NCBI RefSeq assembly: GCF_905397285.1
Contig: NZ_CAJPUX010000002.1
Location: 1,054,001 to 1,118,000 of the forward strand
Length of the DNA stretch: 64,000 bases
Reading direction: 5' to 3'
Source of the DNA: Cupriavidus plantarum
GTDB taxonomy: Bacteria > Pseudomonadota > Gammaproteobacteria > Burkholderiales > Burkholderiaceae
In this document: positions 43,645 through 52,148 of the stretch, piece after piece
Layout: the number at the start of each line of letters is the position of its first letter
Numbering within the stretch: the first letter of the stretch is position 1
Translations under genes and position numbers: made by a program
The notes under the pieces: generated by a model
The model's database searches: none
What the model was told of the DNA's origin: nothing
The model's input: the letters and a program-made list of their open reading frames with translations, nothing else

Positions 43645-45254
43645 GCTGGGAACCCCGTACCCTGTCCGCCGTGCTGGCGCTGCAGGCCAGCCAGCGCGGC
43701 ACGCAGCGCGCGCTCGTCACGCCTTCCGGCGCGACCATGTGGCGCCAGCTGGAGATCCAGGCTCGCCGCGTCGCTCGCGCCTTGCTCGCGCGCGGCATTC
43801 GGCGCGGCGACTTTGTCGGGCTGCTGTGCGGCAACGACGAACATTGGGTCGCCAGTTTCTATGGCGCGGCGATGATCGGCGCGGTCACGGTGCCCGTCAA
43901 CACGCGTTTCAAGGCCGAAGAGATCGGCTATTGCCTGCGGCAATCGGATGTGCGGCTGCTGATTCTGGCCGATCGCTTTCTCAAGATCGACTTCGTGGGG
44001 TACCTACGCGAGGCCGAGCCCGCCGTCGATTGCGCGCTGCCGGGCCAGTTGCTGCCGCTGCTCGGCCATGTGGTGGTGATCGGCGACGACGTGCCGCGCG
44101 GGGGCCTCGGATGGGAGGCGTTCCTGGCCGATGGCGACGTGGTCTCCGACGACGAACTCGATGCCGCGATGCAGGCCGTGGTTGCCGACGATCTGCTGCT
44201 GATCCAGTTCACCTCGGGTACCACCGCGCATCCGAAGGGGGTGATGCTCACGCACGACAATATGCTGCGCAACGCGACGGCGGTAGGCCAGCGCCTCGGC
44301 ATCGGTCCGGCCGACTGCTATTTCAACTGCCGCCCGTTCTTTCACGTGGCGGGCTCCACGCTGTCGCTGCTGTGTGCGCTCTGCGCGGGCGCGAGCATCG
44401 CCACGCTGCCCACGTTTGAGGCGGGCGCCGCGCTGCGGATGCTCGATCAGGCGCGCTGCACGTTTATCTCGGGCAACGAAACGCTGTTCCAGCTGCTGAT
44501 CTCGCACGAAACCTTCGACCGCTCACGCCTGCATCTGCGCGGCGGCTGGGCCGCGGCAGGTCCCGATACGATGCGGAAGATCATCGACGAGATGGGCATC
44601 GCGCGCATCTGCTGGGCTTATGGCCTGTCCGAAGCGTCGCCCAACGTCGTGCTCAACGACTGGCGCGATGACGAGGCATTGCGTGTGGGCGGCTTCGCGC
44701 TGCCGCACGACGGCGTGGGCGTGCGTATCGTCGATGACGTTACCGGGGCCGTCTGTGCGACGGACGAGGTGGGGGAGATTCAGGTGAACGGCTGGGGCGT
44801 GATGCGCGGCTACTACAAGCAGCCCGAGGCGAACGCCAAGGTATTCACCCACGACGGCTGGCTGCGCACCGGCGACCTGGGTGCGCTGCGTGCCGACGGC
44901 CGCCTGCGTCTGGTCGGCCGGCTCAAGGATGTGTTTCGCGTCGGCGGAGAGAACGTCGCGCCGGCCGAGGTGGAGCAGGTGTTGCTGTCGCATCCGGCTG
45001 TCGCATCGGCACAGGTCGTCGGCGTGCCGGATGCGCGCCTCGGCGAAGTGCCGGCCGCATTCGTCACGCTCAAGCCGGGCATGACGCTCGATGCCGAGGC
45101 ATTGCTTGGCTGGTGCAAGCCGCGCATGGCCAATTTCCGGACGCCGCGCTATGCCGATGTCGTGGTGGATTTCGAGCGCATCGGAATGACCGCGAGCGGC
45201 AAGGTACAGAAGAACAAGCTGCGCGAGCATGCGATGGCGCGCTTTGGACTTTGA
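43641..45254 (+). CDS. AMP-forming acyl-CoA ligase
   Basis: A 537-residue ANL-superfamily enzyme that adenylates a carboxylic acid and transfers it to CoA. Motifs: P-loop IQFTSGTTAHPKGVMLTH; CWAYGLSEASPNVVLNDW; GWLRTGDLGALRADGRLRLV; hinge GRLKDVFRVGGENVAPAEVE; C-terminal lysine in TASGKVQKNKLRE. It belongs to the fatty-/aryl-acid ligase group; the acid cannot be named from sequence alone. The overlap with the upstream crotonase and the 13-bp gap to the lyase place it in the same operon. Confidence 0.93.
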   Translation: MSWEPRTLSAVLALQASQRGTQRALVTPSGATMWRQLEIQARRVARALLARGIRRGDFVGLLCGNDEHWVASFYGAAMIGAVTVPVNTRFKAEEIGYCLRQSDVRLLILADRFLKIDFVGYLREAEPAVDCALPGQLLPLLGHVVVIGDDVPRGGLGWEAFLADGDVVSDDELDAAMQAVVADDLLLIQFTSGTTAHPKGVMLTHDNMLRNATAVGQRLGIGPADCYFNCRPFFHVAGSTLSLLCALCAGASIATLPTFEAGAALRMLDQARCTFISGNETLFQLLISHETFDRSRLHLRGGWAAAGPDTMRKIIDEMGIARICWAYGLSEASPNVVLNDWRDDEALRVGGFALPHDGVGVRIVDDVTGAVCATDEVGEIQVNGWGVMRGYYKQPEANAKVFTHDGWLRTGDLGALRADGRLRLVGRLKDVFRVGGENVAPAEVEQVLLSHPAVASAQVVGVPDARLGEVPAAFVTLKPGMTLDAEALLGWCKPRMANFRTPRYADVVVDFERIGMTASGKVQKNKLREHAMARFGL

Positions 45255-45267
45255 TCGAGGCAAGGCC

Positions 45268-46230
45268 ATGACACCAGACATCCATCTGCACGACATCGAA
45301 GTCGTCCTTTGCGAATGCTTCGCGCGCGACGGACTCCAGCATGAACCCGACTTCGTGGCCACCGAGACGAAGGCCGGACTGATCGACCGCTTCGCCGCGA
45401 TCGGGTTTCCGCGCGTGGAAGCCACGTCGTACTCGAACCCGAAGGTCGTGCCGCAGTTCGGTGACGCGACGGCGCTGCTCCGCGCGCTGCCGCGCCGCGA
45501 TGGCGTCATGTACAAGGCTACCTGCGCCAACGGCCATGCGGTGTCCCGCGCGCTGGCCGACCGCGCGGACGGCATCGGCGCCAACGAGGTGAGCCTGCTC
45601 GTCTCGGCCTCGTCCTCGCACTCCGAGCGCAACCTCAAGCGCAGTCGCGACGATCAATGGGAGAACGTTCGCGCGATGGCCGAGGCCGCGCGCGGCAACT
45701 TCCGCATGGTTGGCACCATCTCGGTGGCGTTCGGCTGCCCATTCGAGGGTGCGGTAGACCCGCAGCAGGTGCTACGCGATGTGGGCCGCTTCCGCGATCT
45801 CGGCGTGACGCTGGTCACGCTCGGCGATACCACGGGCATGGCCACGCCGCAGACGGTGCGCGCCCTGTTTCGCAAGATGCGGCGGGACTTTCCGGACGTC
45901 ACGCCGATCGCGCATTTTCACGACACGCGCGGGACGGGGCTCGTCAACTATGTGGCGGCGCTGGAGGCGGGCGTGACCCACTTCGATTGCGCGATGGGCG
46001 GCGTGGGCGGCCATCCGGCCAAGGTGCAATATGGCGGCGGCCATACGGGCAATGTCTGCACCGAGGATTGGGTCGCGCTGCTCGATGCGATGGGCGTGCG
46101 GACCGGCATCGACCTCGACGGCATGCTCGAGGCCGGGCGCGCGTGCGAAACCGTGCTTGGCCGTCAGCTCCACAGTCGCGTGCTGCGCAGCGGGCTCAAT
46201 CCGCTGCGCGCGGCGTTACAGGCTGCCTGA
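45268..46230 (+). CDS. HMG-CoA-lyase-like protein lacking the usual catalytic cysteine
   Basis: A 320-residue HMGL-type TIM barrel. Metal and catalytic elements are present: Arg20-Asp21 (CFARDGLQ), His216 and His218 (AHFHDTRG), Asn262 (HTGNVCTED). The glycine loop that carries the catalytic Cys in HMG-CoA lyases reads GGVGGHPAKVQYGGGHTGN, with His249 at that position; a Cys occurs instead at 264. The reaction may still be a retro-Claisen or aldol cleavage of a branched acyl-CoA, but HMG-CoA itself is doubtful. It is last in the operon and overlaps the convergent MarR gene by 15 bp. Confidence 0.87.
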   Translation: MTPDIHLHDIEVVLCECFARDGLQHEPDFVATETKAGLIDRFAAIGFPRVEATSYSNPKVVPQFGDATALLRALPRRDGVMYKATCANGHAVSRALADRADGIGANEVSLLVSASSSHSERNLKRSRDDQWENVRAMAEAARGNFRMVGTISVAFGCPFEGAVDPQQVLRDVGRFRDLGVTLVTLGDTTGMATPQTVRALFRKMRRDFPDVTPIAHFHDTRGTGLVNYVAALEAGVTHFDCAMGGVGGHPAKVQYGGGHTGNVCTEDWVALLDAMGVRTGIDLDGMLEAGRACETVLGRQLHSRVLRSGLNPLRAALQAA

Positions 46231-46941
46231 TCCGCCCGGCTCGCCCACGAGCCGGTTCAGCCGCGACACCAGCGAGCGGATCTCGGCAAGATCGAGTTCC
46301 GCGCCGCCGCCGGTCTCCACCGGCGTGGTGCCGGCCACCGGTACGGGCGGATCTGCTTCGCGCTCGTCCCTCTCGTCGCTCTCGTCGGTGGCGCCGCCAG
46401 CCGCCGCGCGGCGCTCTTCGTCGAGCACATCGCGCGCGCTCGTGGTCAGCACCGCCAGCATCTCCATCAGCATCTTCCTCTGCTCGGGGCTCAACGGCCG
46501 CAGCAGCCGTTCGTTGCGCGCGTTCGCGTCGACGATCACCTTGCGATAGAGCGCGTCTCCGGCCTTGGTCAGGCTCAGCAGCACGGCGCGCGCATCGGTA
46601 TCGCTGCGCTCGCTGACGACCAATCCGCGTTCGATCAACGCCGACACGGTACGGCTTGCATAGCTCTTGTCGAGCGCGGCGCGGCGCGCGAGCTCCTTCA
46701 GCGACAACGGCGCGTAAGCGCCCAGCATGCCGATCGACCGCCATTCCAGCAGCGTCAGGCCGAACTTGCGTTGCACGCGCAGCGACGCACTGGCCGCCGA
46801 GAGCCCGGCGAGGTTGTGCAGGCGCGAGGAGAGCAGGTCCGTGATGATGCGCGGGGCAGCGACGGGGGCTGCGGCGGTCTTGCTCGCGGACTTGGCGGAC
46901 TTGGTGGTCTTCGCGGTCTTCGCGGACGTCGTTGCGCTCAT
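46216..46941 (-). CDS. MarR-family transcriptional regulator with Lys/Ala-rich N-terminal extension
   Basis: A 241-residue protein. Residues 1-32 are a Ser/Ala/Lys/Thr-rich tail (SAKTAKTTKSAKSASKTAAA), probably a non-specific DNA-binding arm. The MarR winged helix follows (LTLLEWRSIGMLGAYAPLSL, RAALDKSYASRTVSALIERG, SDTDARAVLLSLTKAGDALY). A long acidic C-terminus replaces the short MarR dimerisation end. It is divergent from the porin and convergent with the acyl-CoA operon. MarR proteins beside aryl-CoA ligases commonly sense acyl-CoA thioesters, so this probably represses the operon and porin. Confidence 0.9.
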   Translation of the reverse strand: MSATTSAKTAKTTKSAKSASKTAAAPVAAPRIITDLLSSRLHNLAGLSAASASLRVQRKFGLTLLEWRSIGMLGAYAPLSLKELARRAALDKSYASRTVSALIERGLVVSERSDTDARAVLLSLTKAGDALYRKVIVDANARNERLLRPLSPEQRKMLMEMLAVLTTSARDVLDEERRAAAGGATDESDERDEREADPPVPVAGTTPVETGGGAELDLAEIRSLVSRLNRLVGEPGGSGSL

Positions 46942-47033
46942 GGGGTGCGGCTCCGAATGGTTGTCACTGTCAACAATTCTAACGCCATTGTCGCCGGCGA
47001 GACACATGGGCAACCCGAATCCGCAACCATATA

Positions 47034-47060
47034 GTTTACGTTGTCCATCATGTGGTTTAC
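47034..47060. promoter_or_regulatory. Repeat elements in MarR/porin divergent region
   Basis: Two GTTTAC direct repeats about 21 bp apart flank TGTCCATCA (47042-47050) in the 148-bp divergent region. The TGTCCA half-site matches the arms of the inverted repeat ahead of the Bug operon. Candidate MarR operator. Confidence 0.4.
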
Positions 47061-47089
47061 ATTCGAAACCAATTTACAAGGAGGAGACA

Positions 47090-48229
47090 ATGAAGAAGGT
47101 TTCGACGCTGGGCATCGTGCTGACGATGGCGGGGGCCGCGCAGGCGCAGTCCCTGATTCCGCAAAGTTCGGTCCAGCTTTACGGGCTGATCGATACGGCC
47201 ATCGCATTCCAGACCCACCAGATCGCGGCGACCAACGCGGCTGGCCGCGCCACGCGCAGCGGCAGCGCGGTCGGCATCGTGCCGGGCTTTTTCAACGGTT
47301 CACGCTGGGGCATGCTCGGTAGCGAGGATCTTGGCGGCGGTACGACGGCGGTGTTCCGGCTGGAGGCCGGCTTCAGCCCCGATACCGGGGTGTCGCTACA
47401 GGGTGGCCGTCTGTTCGGCCGGCAGGCATGGGTCGGGCTCAATGCCGACTATGGCCAGATCACGTTCGGACGCCAGTACAGCGTGCCGTTCGATATTCTG
47501 CTGCCGTTCGACACGATCGGCTGGGGCAACACGGGCGCGAGCGATGTGTGGGTGCAACTGCTGGAAGGCTCGCGCATGGACAACTCGCTCAAGTACCAGC
47601 AGAACGTCGGACCGCTCAAGATCGAAGCGGCGTACACGTTCGGCGAGTTCGCGGGCGGGGCGTCGGCGGGGGCGATCTACTCGGCGGGCCTGAACTACAC
47701 GAGCGGTCCGCTCGTGCTCGGCGCGGTGGGGCAGCAGGCGCGCGATCCGAACCGGAACAAGCAGACCAACGCCGGTGTGGGCGCGGCGTACGCAATCGGC
47801 CCGGTCACGCTGCACGGCTATTACCTGTACACGCGCCGCGACGGCGCATTCGCCCCTTCGGCAAGCCAGGACTTTCTGCCAACCTACGGCACCAATGCGC
47901 AGTACTACGCCAATCCGGGCATGACCGGCACGGGCAGCAGCACGGCGCCGCGCACCGACCACGTATTCCAGTTCGGCACCACGTACCAGGCTACGCAGGC
48001 ATGGGTCCTGAAGGCTGCGGTGATCTACGACGCGGCGCGCGACGTCAACCCCGCGGGCCAGAGCGGCAACAAGCTGTCGGCGTTCCTGATCGGCGATTAT
48101 TTCTTTTCCAAGCGCACCGATACCTATCTGGCCACTTCCTACAATCGCGTAGGGTCGGCCCTGAGCGGCGCCTACGCCGGCCGCAATGACAGTATCGGCG
48201 TGTTCCTCGGGATGCGTCACCGCTTCTGA
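47090..48229 (+). CDS. General porin of the Burkholderiales OmpC-like type
   Basis: A 379-residue outer-membrane beta-barrel. The signal peptide MKKVSTLGIVLTMAGAAQAQ precedes SSVQLYGLIDTAI, the canonical first strand, and FNGSRWGMLGSEDLGGGTTA and RLFGRQAWVGLNADYGQITF, typical of the family. The C-terminus ends in Phe (FLGMRHRF), the BAM-recognition residue. The GGAGGAGAC site fixes the ATG. Beside the MarR regulator, it likely provides the outer-membrane entry for the operon's acid substrate. Confidence 0.94.
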   Translation: MKKVSTLGIVLTMAGAAQAQSLIPQSSVQLYGLIDTAIAFQTHQIAATNAAGRATRSGSAVGIVPGFFNGSRWGMLGSEDLGGGTTAVFRLEAGFSPDTGVSLQGGRLFGRQAWVGLNADYGQITFGRQYSVPFDILLPFDTIGWGNTGASDVWVQLLEGSRMDNSLKYQQNVGPLKIEAAYTFGEFAGGASAGAIYSAGLNYTSGPLVLGAVGQQARDPNRNKQTNAGVGAAYAIGPVTLHGYYLYTRRDGAFAPSASQDFLPTYGTNAQYYANPGMTGTGSSTAPRTDHVFQFGTTYQATQAWVLKAAVIYDAARDVNPAGQSGNKLSAFLIGDYFFSKRTDTYLATSYNRVGSALSGAYAGRNDSIGVFLGMRHRF

Positions 48230-48230
48230 A

Positions 48231-49646
48231 CTAGGCGGCCACCGTCGACGGCGTGGCGGGCAGGTGCTGAAGGTGGAAATGATCGCGCAGGCGCGGGCCG
48301 GCGTAGCGGCGGCGGTAGATGCCGCGACGCTGGAGTTCCGGCACGACCAGCGCGCCGAAGCGGTCCATGGCGTAGGGCAGGAACGGCATGAAGATGTTGA
48401 ACCCGTCCGCGGCGCCGTCTTCGAACCACCACTGCATGTAGTCGGCGACCTCTTCCGGGTTGCCGACCACGGCCGAGCTCTGCGCGATGGAGGCGTGGAT
48501 CAGATCGAGGTACGTGATGCGCCGCGCGGGGTCGTCCGCGACGAGGTCGCGCCGTGTCAGCCGGGTGATATACGCAAGGATCTGTCGGCCGCGCTCGCTG
48601 GCGCGTGCCGCGAGATCCGCGGGCACCAGCGCATCGTAGGCATTTCCGCGTACGTCGACGCCAAGCATATCGCTGGCAAGCGACAGGTTGCGTCTGGCGC
48701 CGCGCCCCATGCCGACGTACTGGAAGTCCGCGGCACTGGCATCGGCCGGGCAGGCACCGTCGGCAGCATGGTCCTCTGGGTCGAGCGTCAGCAGGCGATT
48801 CAGCGCGTCGTACGTCGCCACGGCGGCGTCGGTCGTCGGCTCGGCGATGACCGTCAGGCCGGGCACGACCTTCAGGTCGTCGGGGTTGCGGCCATATGCG
48901 GCCGCGCGTGCCTTGACCTCGCGATAGAAGTCGCGCGCCACGTCGAACCGCGCATCGCCCGTGAAGATCACGTCCGCATGACGCGCGCCGAAGTCCAGCG
49001 AGCGTTCGGAGGTGCCCGCATGCAGGATGATCGGATGATGTTGCGGCGAGCGCGGGAGGGCGGCGCCCCCTGCGCGGATCTGTTGCTTGTGCATCGCTAG
49101 CTGCCCGCCATCGTCGGTCAATGCGTCCGGCCCCCAGCTGTCCCACAGCGCGCGCACCTGACGCGTGAAGCTTTCCGCGCGCGCGTATCGGGCCTCGTTG
49201 TCCGAATGCGCCGCGCGGCTGAAGTTCAATGCCGCGGCCGGATCGGCACCCGTGACGATGTTCCACGACGCGCGGCCAGCGCTGATGTGGTCGAGCGACG
49301 ACAGCATGCGCGCCACTGTAAACGGATCGCTGTACGTGGTATTGGTCGTGACCACGATGCCGATGCGCTCGGTGGCGGCCGCGATGGCGCTTGCCGCGAT
49401 GAACGGCTCCAGCCTGGCCATCTGTCCGGGATTGGTTTTCGCCAGCGCGGGGTCCGCGACGAGGCGGTCGCCGAGAAAGATGAAGTCGAAGCACGATGCC
49501 TCGGCATCGCGGCAGATCTGCTGGATGAACGCGATATCGAATGCGCCATCCGCGCGCGCCAGCGGGTGACGCCAGCCTGCCGAATGGGTCCCGGTGGCCC
49601 AGAACATCAGGCCGAGGTGGAGTTGACGATGGCGGGTGTCAGGCAT
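48231..49646 (-). CDS. FMN-dependent monooxygenase, NtaA/SnaA/DszA family
   Basis: A 471-residue LLM-class flavin monooxygenase of the larger (about 450-residue) subgroup. Hallmarks are FDFIFLGDRLVADPALAKTN, IGIVVTTNTTYSDPFTVARM, ASWNIVTGADPAAALNFSRA and HHPIILHAGTSERSLDFGAR. Relatives oxidise nitrilotriacetate, EDTA or dibenzothiophene sulfone using FMNH2 from a separate reductase; no flavin reductase gene is in the window. It is last in the operon and overlaps the preceding gene by 8 bp. Its stop directly abuts the convergent porin. Confidence 0.9.
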   Translation of the reverse strand: MPDTRHRQLHLGLMFWATGTHSAGWRHPLARADGAFDIAFIQQICRDAEASCFDFIFLGDRLVADPALAKTNPGQMARLEPFIAASAIAAATERIGIVVTTNTTYSDPFTVARMLSSLDHISAGRASWNIVTGADPAAALNFSRAAHSDNEARYARAESFTRQVRALWDSWGPDALTDDGGQLAMHKQQIRAGGAALPRSPQHHPIILHAGTSERSLDFGARHADVIFTGDARFDVARDFYREVKARAAAYGRNPDDLKVVPGLTVIAEPTTDAAVATYDALNRLLTLDPEDHAADGACPADASAADFQYVGMGRGARRNLSLASDMLGVDVRGNAYDALVPADLAARASERGRQILAYITRLTRRDLVADDPARRITYLDLIHASIAQSSAVVGNPEEVADYMQWWFEDGAADGFNIFMPFLPYAMDRFGALVVPELQRRGIYRRRYAGPRLRDHFHLQHLPATPSTVAA

Positions 49647-50667
49647 GGACGTCCTGTGTCGGGCGGGCCGTGGCGCGATGCGCGGCATGCCGGTTGATGG
49701 CGGGAGGCAGGCCGAGGCGCGCGGTCAGCATGGTCGCCGCGGCGGGCGGCTCCGTGAGCCCGAACGGTTCGAGCAGGCGCGCCAGGTAGACGACGTCCCG
49801 CGTGAGTGCGGGCGGCGGGGTCAGCCATACGCCATCGATCCCCTGTGCGCGGAGCATATCGACATGCGCCGCCCATTCGGACCATGTGCCCGCGAACGCG
49901 TCGTCCCGATCGCCGGGGACGCGCGCGGCCGCGGCATCGTGCGTGTCCCCCACATAGGGCGTCACGCGCCGCAGCGCCAGTGCCGAAGGCGCGGTCCCGA
50001 TGGTGCCGTCCGGAAGTAGCAGCGGCGGCCGGCCCTGCGGCGATGCCGCGATATTGAGCGGGCCCTTGACCTGAAACGCCGGCCCCTCGTGCCCGACGAC
50101 GTGCGCGCGGCTCAGGTCGACGAAGTCGCCACTGGCCTTGTCGCGAACGAATGCACCGGGCTCCCACGAGTCGAACAGTTTCTCGACCACGTCGATAAAC
50201 TCGCGTTGGCGGGCAAGGCGCAGCGCTTCGGTTGCCGGCGCGGCGGCATGGTTTGCAGCGGCGTTTCCGGTTTCATCGGCCACAGCGAGCCATCCCGCAC
50301 GGCCGTGGCAGACATGGTCGAGCGACGCGATCAGGCGCGCGGCCGCGAACGGTTGCGTGTAATTGGTGTTGACGACGGGAACGAGCCCGATATGACGCGT
50401 GGAGACGGCAAGATAGGCCGCGAGCGTAAACGCTTCCAGCGCGAGCGCCGCGTCGCCCGCCGCCACGCCAGCGGTGTCGATGGCCGAGTCCTCGAGCACC
50501 ACGAAGTCGACGCCGAGCGGTTCGAGCGCTTGCACATGCGCCAGCGTCGCATCGAGCCGGAAAGGGTTGAACGGTAGCGCGGCGTGGTCGCTGGCGCGCA
50601 GGGCGGCGAGCGTGACACCCGCGACGAGCGGCCGCCGCCCGCCGGATGAATCAGGAGGATGCTTCAT
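49639..50667 (-). CDS. LLM-class flavin-dependent oxidoreductase
   Basis: A 342-residue member of the luciferase-like family. Recognisable pieces are LGVDFVVLEDSAID, HIGLVPVVNTNYTQPFAAAR, IASLDHVCHGRAGWLAVADE and FIDVVEKLFDSWEPGAFVRD. It is shorter and more diverged than its partner downstream, lacking the full C-terminal part of DszA/NtaA enzymes, so it may be a partner subunit or act on a product. It is coupled to both neighbours in the Liv/LLM operon. Confidence 0.86.
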   Translation of the reverse strand: MKHPPDSSGGRRPLVAGVTLAALRASDHAALPFNPFRLDATLAHVQALEPLGVDFVVLEDSAIDTAGVAAGDAALALEAFTLAAYLAVSTRHIGLVPVVNTNYTQPFAAARLIASLDHVCHGRAGWLAVADETGNAAANHAAAPATEALRLARQREFIDVVEKLFDSWEPGAFVRDKASGDFVDLSRAHVVGHEGPAFQVKGPLNIAASPQGRPPLLLPDGTIGTAPSALALRRVTPYVGDTHDAAAARVPGDRDDAFAGTWSEWAAHVDMLRAQGIDGVWLTPPPALTRDVVYLARLLEPFGLTEPPAAATMLTARLGLPPAINRHAAHRATARPTQDVHA

Positions 50668-50683
50668 GGTAGGGTCCAGGGGT

Positions 50684-51439
50684 TCAGGCGGCCTGACGCC
50701 CGCCAAGGTAGGCATCGAGCACGGCGGGATCGGCCGCGACGGTAGCGCCGTCGCCCGACAGCACCACGCGCCCCTGCTCGAGGACATAGGCCCGATCCGC
50801 CATGGCGAGCGCCTCCCGCGCGTTCTGTTCCACAAGCAGCACCGTGGTGCCTTCGGCGCGGATCTGCTCGATGATCCGAAAGATTTGCGCGATGATCTTC
50901 GGCGCGAGTCCCATCGATGGCTCGTCGAGCAGCAGCAGGCGAGGGCGCGCCATGAGCGCGCGTCCGATGGCGAGCATCTGCTGTTCGCCGCCCGATAACG
51001 TTCCGGCCAGTTGGCGCCGACGCTCCGCGAGACGCGGAAACAGCGCGTAGAGATGCGCGATGTCGGCCGCCACGTCGGCGTCGCGCCGCAGATAGGCGCC
51101 GATCGCGAGGTTCTCGGCGACGGTGAGCTGCGGCACGGTCTGCCGTCCTTCCTGCACGAGGCTGATGCCACGCGCGACACGCCGCTCCACCGCCAGCCCC
51201 GCTGCGGGCTCCGTCTGCCCCAGAAAGGACGTGCCGTCGAACTCGATGCTGCCGCTCACCGCCGGAAGCAGCCCCATGATGGCCGACAGGGTCGTGGTCT
51301 TGCCGGCACCGTTCGCTCCGACCAGCGCGACAATCTCGCCCTGACGCACCTCCAGCGAGATACCATGCAGGACCGCGCGCTTGCCGTAAGCGGCGGACAG
51401 TCCCGATACCGATAGCAGCACGTTCCCCTCACGCGTCAT
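50684..51439 (-). CDS. Branched-chain-amino-acid-type ABC ATPase (LivF-like)
   Basis: A 251-residue ATPase with Walker A VGANGAGKTT, signature LSGGEQQMLAIGRAL and Walker B LLLLDEPSMGLAPK. The Q-loop region reads LVQEGRQTVPQLTV. It is slightly longer than usual because of an insertion after the P-loop region. It pairs with the LivG-like ATPase, whose stop it overlaps by 11 bp. Confidence 0.92.
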   Translation of the reverse strand: MTREGNVLLSVSGLSAAYGKRAVLHGISLEVRQGEIVALVGANGAGKTTTLSAIMGLLPAVSGSIEFDGTSFLGQTEPAAGLAVERRVARGISLVQEGRQTVPQLTVAENLAIGAYLRRDADVAADIAHLYALFPRLAERRRQLAGTLSGGEQQMLAIGRALMARPRLLLLDEPSMGLAPKIIAQIFRIIEQIRAEGTTVLLVEQNAREALAMADRAYVLEQGRVVLSGDGATVAADPAVLDAYLGGRQAA

Positions 51440-52148
51440 GTCGCACCCCCAGATAGGCTTCGATGACAGCGGGATCGGCCTGTACCGATGCCGGCGTACC
51501 GGCTGCGATCTCGCGCCCCGCATTGATGACGATCACGCGATCGCTGATTCCCATGATGAGTTCCATATCGTGTTCAACCAGAAGCACGGTCACGCCTCTG
51601 CCGCGCACATCGCGCAGCAGCGCATCGAGTTCGCGCTTCTCGCTCGGGTTCATGCCGGCGGCGGGCTCGTCGAGAATGAGCAGCGAGGGCTCGGCGGCCA
51701 GACTGCGCGCGATTTCCAGCCGGCGCTGGTGGCCGTACGGCAGCGCTTCGGCCGGCCATCTGCCGGCATGACTCAGACCCAGCCGCTCCAGCAGTTCCCC
51801 GGCACGCTGCGCGGCGCCGCGCCGGCCGCGCCGTTCGGCGCCGAGCAGCACGTTGTCCCGCGCGCTGAGCCCCTGGAACAGCCGAATCTGCTGGAACGTG
51901 CGGCCGATGCCGAGCCGGGCGATGCGCGCGGGCGCAAGCCCGCCGATCTCGCGGCCATGGAACCGGATGGCGCCGCTATCGGGACGGTAGAAACCGGTCA
52001 CCATATTCATCAGGCTCGTCTTGCCGGAGCCGTTCGGCCCGATGACGGAGGTGACGGTGCCCGCGTCCACGCGCAGCGACAGTCCGTCCAGCGCCTGGAC
52101 GCCGTCGAAGCGTTTGCTGAGCGCGTCGATCTCGAGGAGGTGGGTCAT
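51429..52148 (-). CDS. Branched-chain-amino-acid-type ABC ATPase (LivG-like)
   Basis: A 239-residue ATPase with Walker A GPNGSGKTS, IGRTFQQIRLFQGLSARDNV and the LivG signature PYGHQRRLEIARSLA rather than LSGGQ, followed by LLILDEPAAGMNPSE. It is part of the complete Liv module (K, H, M, G, F in order). The start overlaps the LivM stop by 4 bp. Confidence 0.93.
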   Translation of the reverse strand: MTHLLEIDALSKRFDGVQALDGLSLRVDAGTVTSVIGPNGSGKTSLMNMVTGFYRPDSGAIRFHGREIGGLAPARIARLGIGRTFQQIRLFQGLSARDNVLLGAERRGRRGAAQRAGELLERLGLSHAGRWPAEALPYGHQRRLEIARSLAAEPSLLILDEPAAGMNPSEKRELDALLRDVRGRGVTVLLVEHDMELIMGISDRVIVINAGREIAAGTPASVQADPAVIEAYLGVRHDA

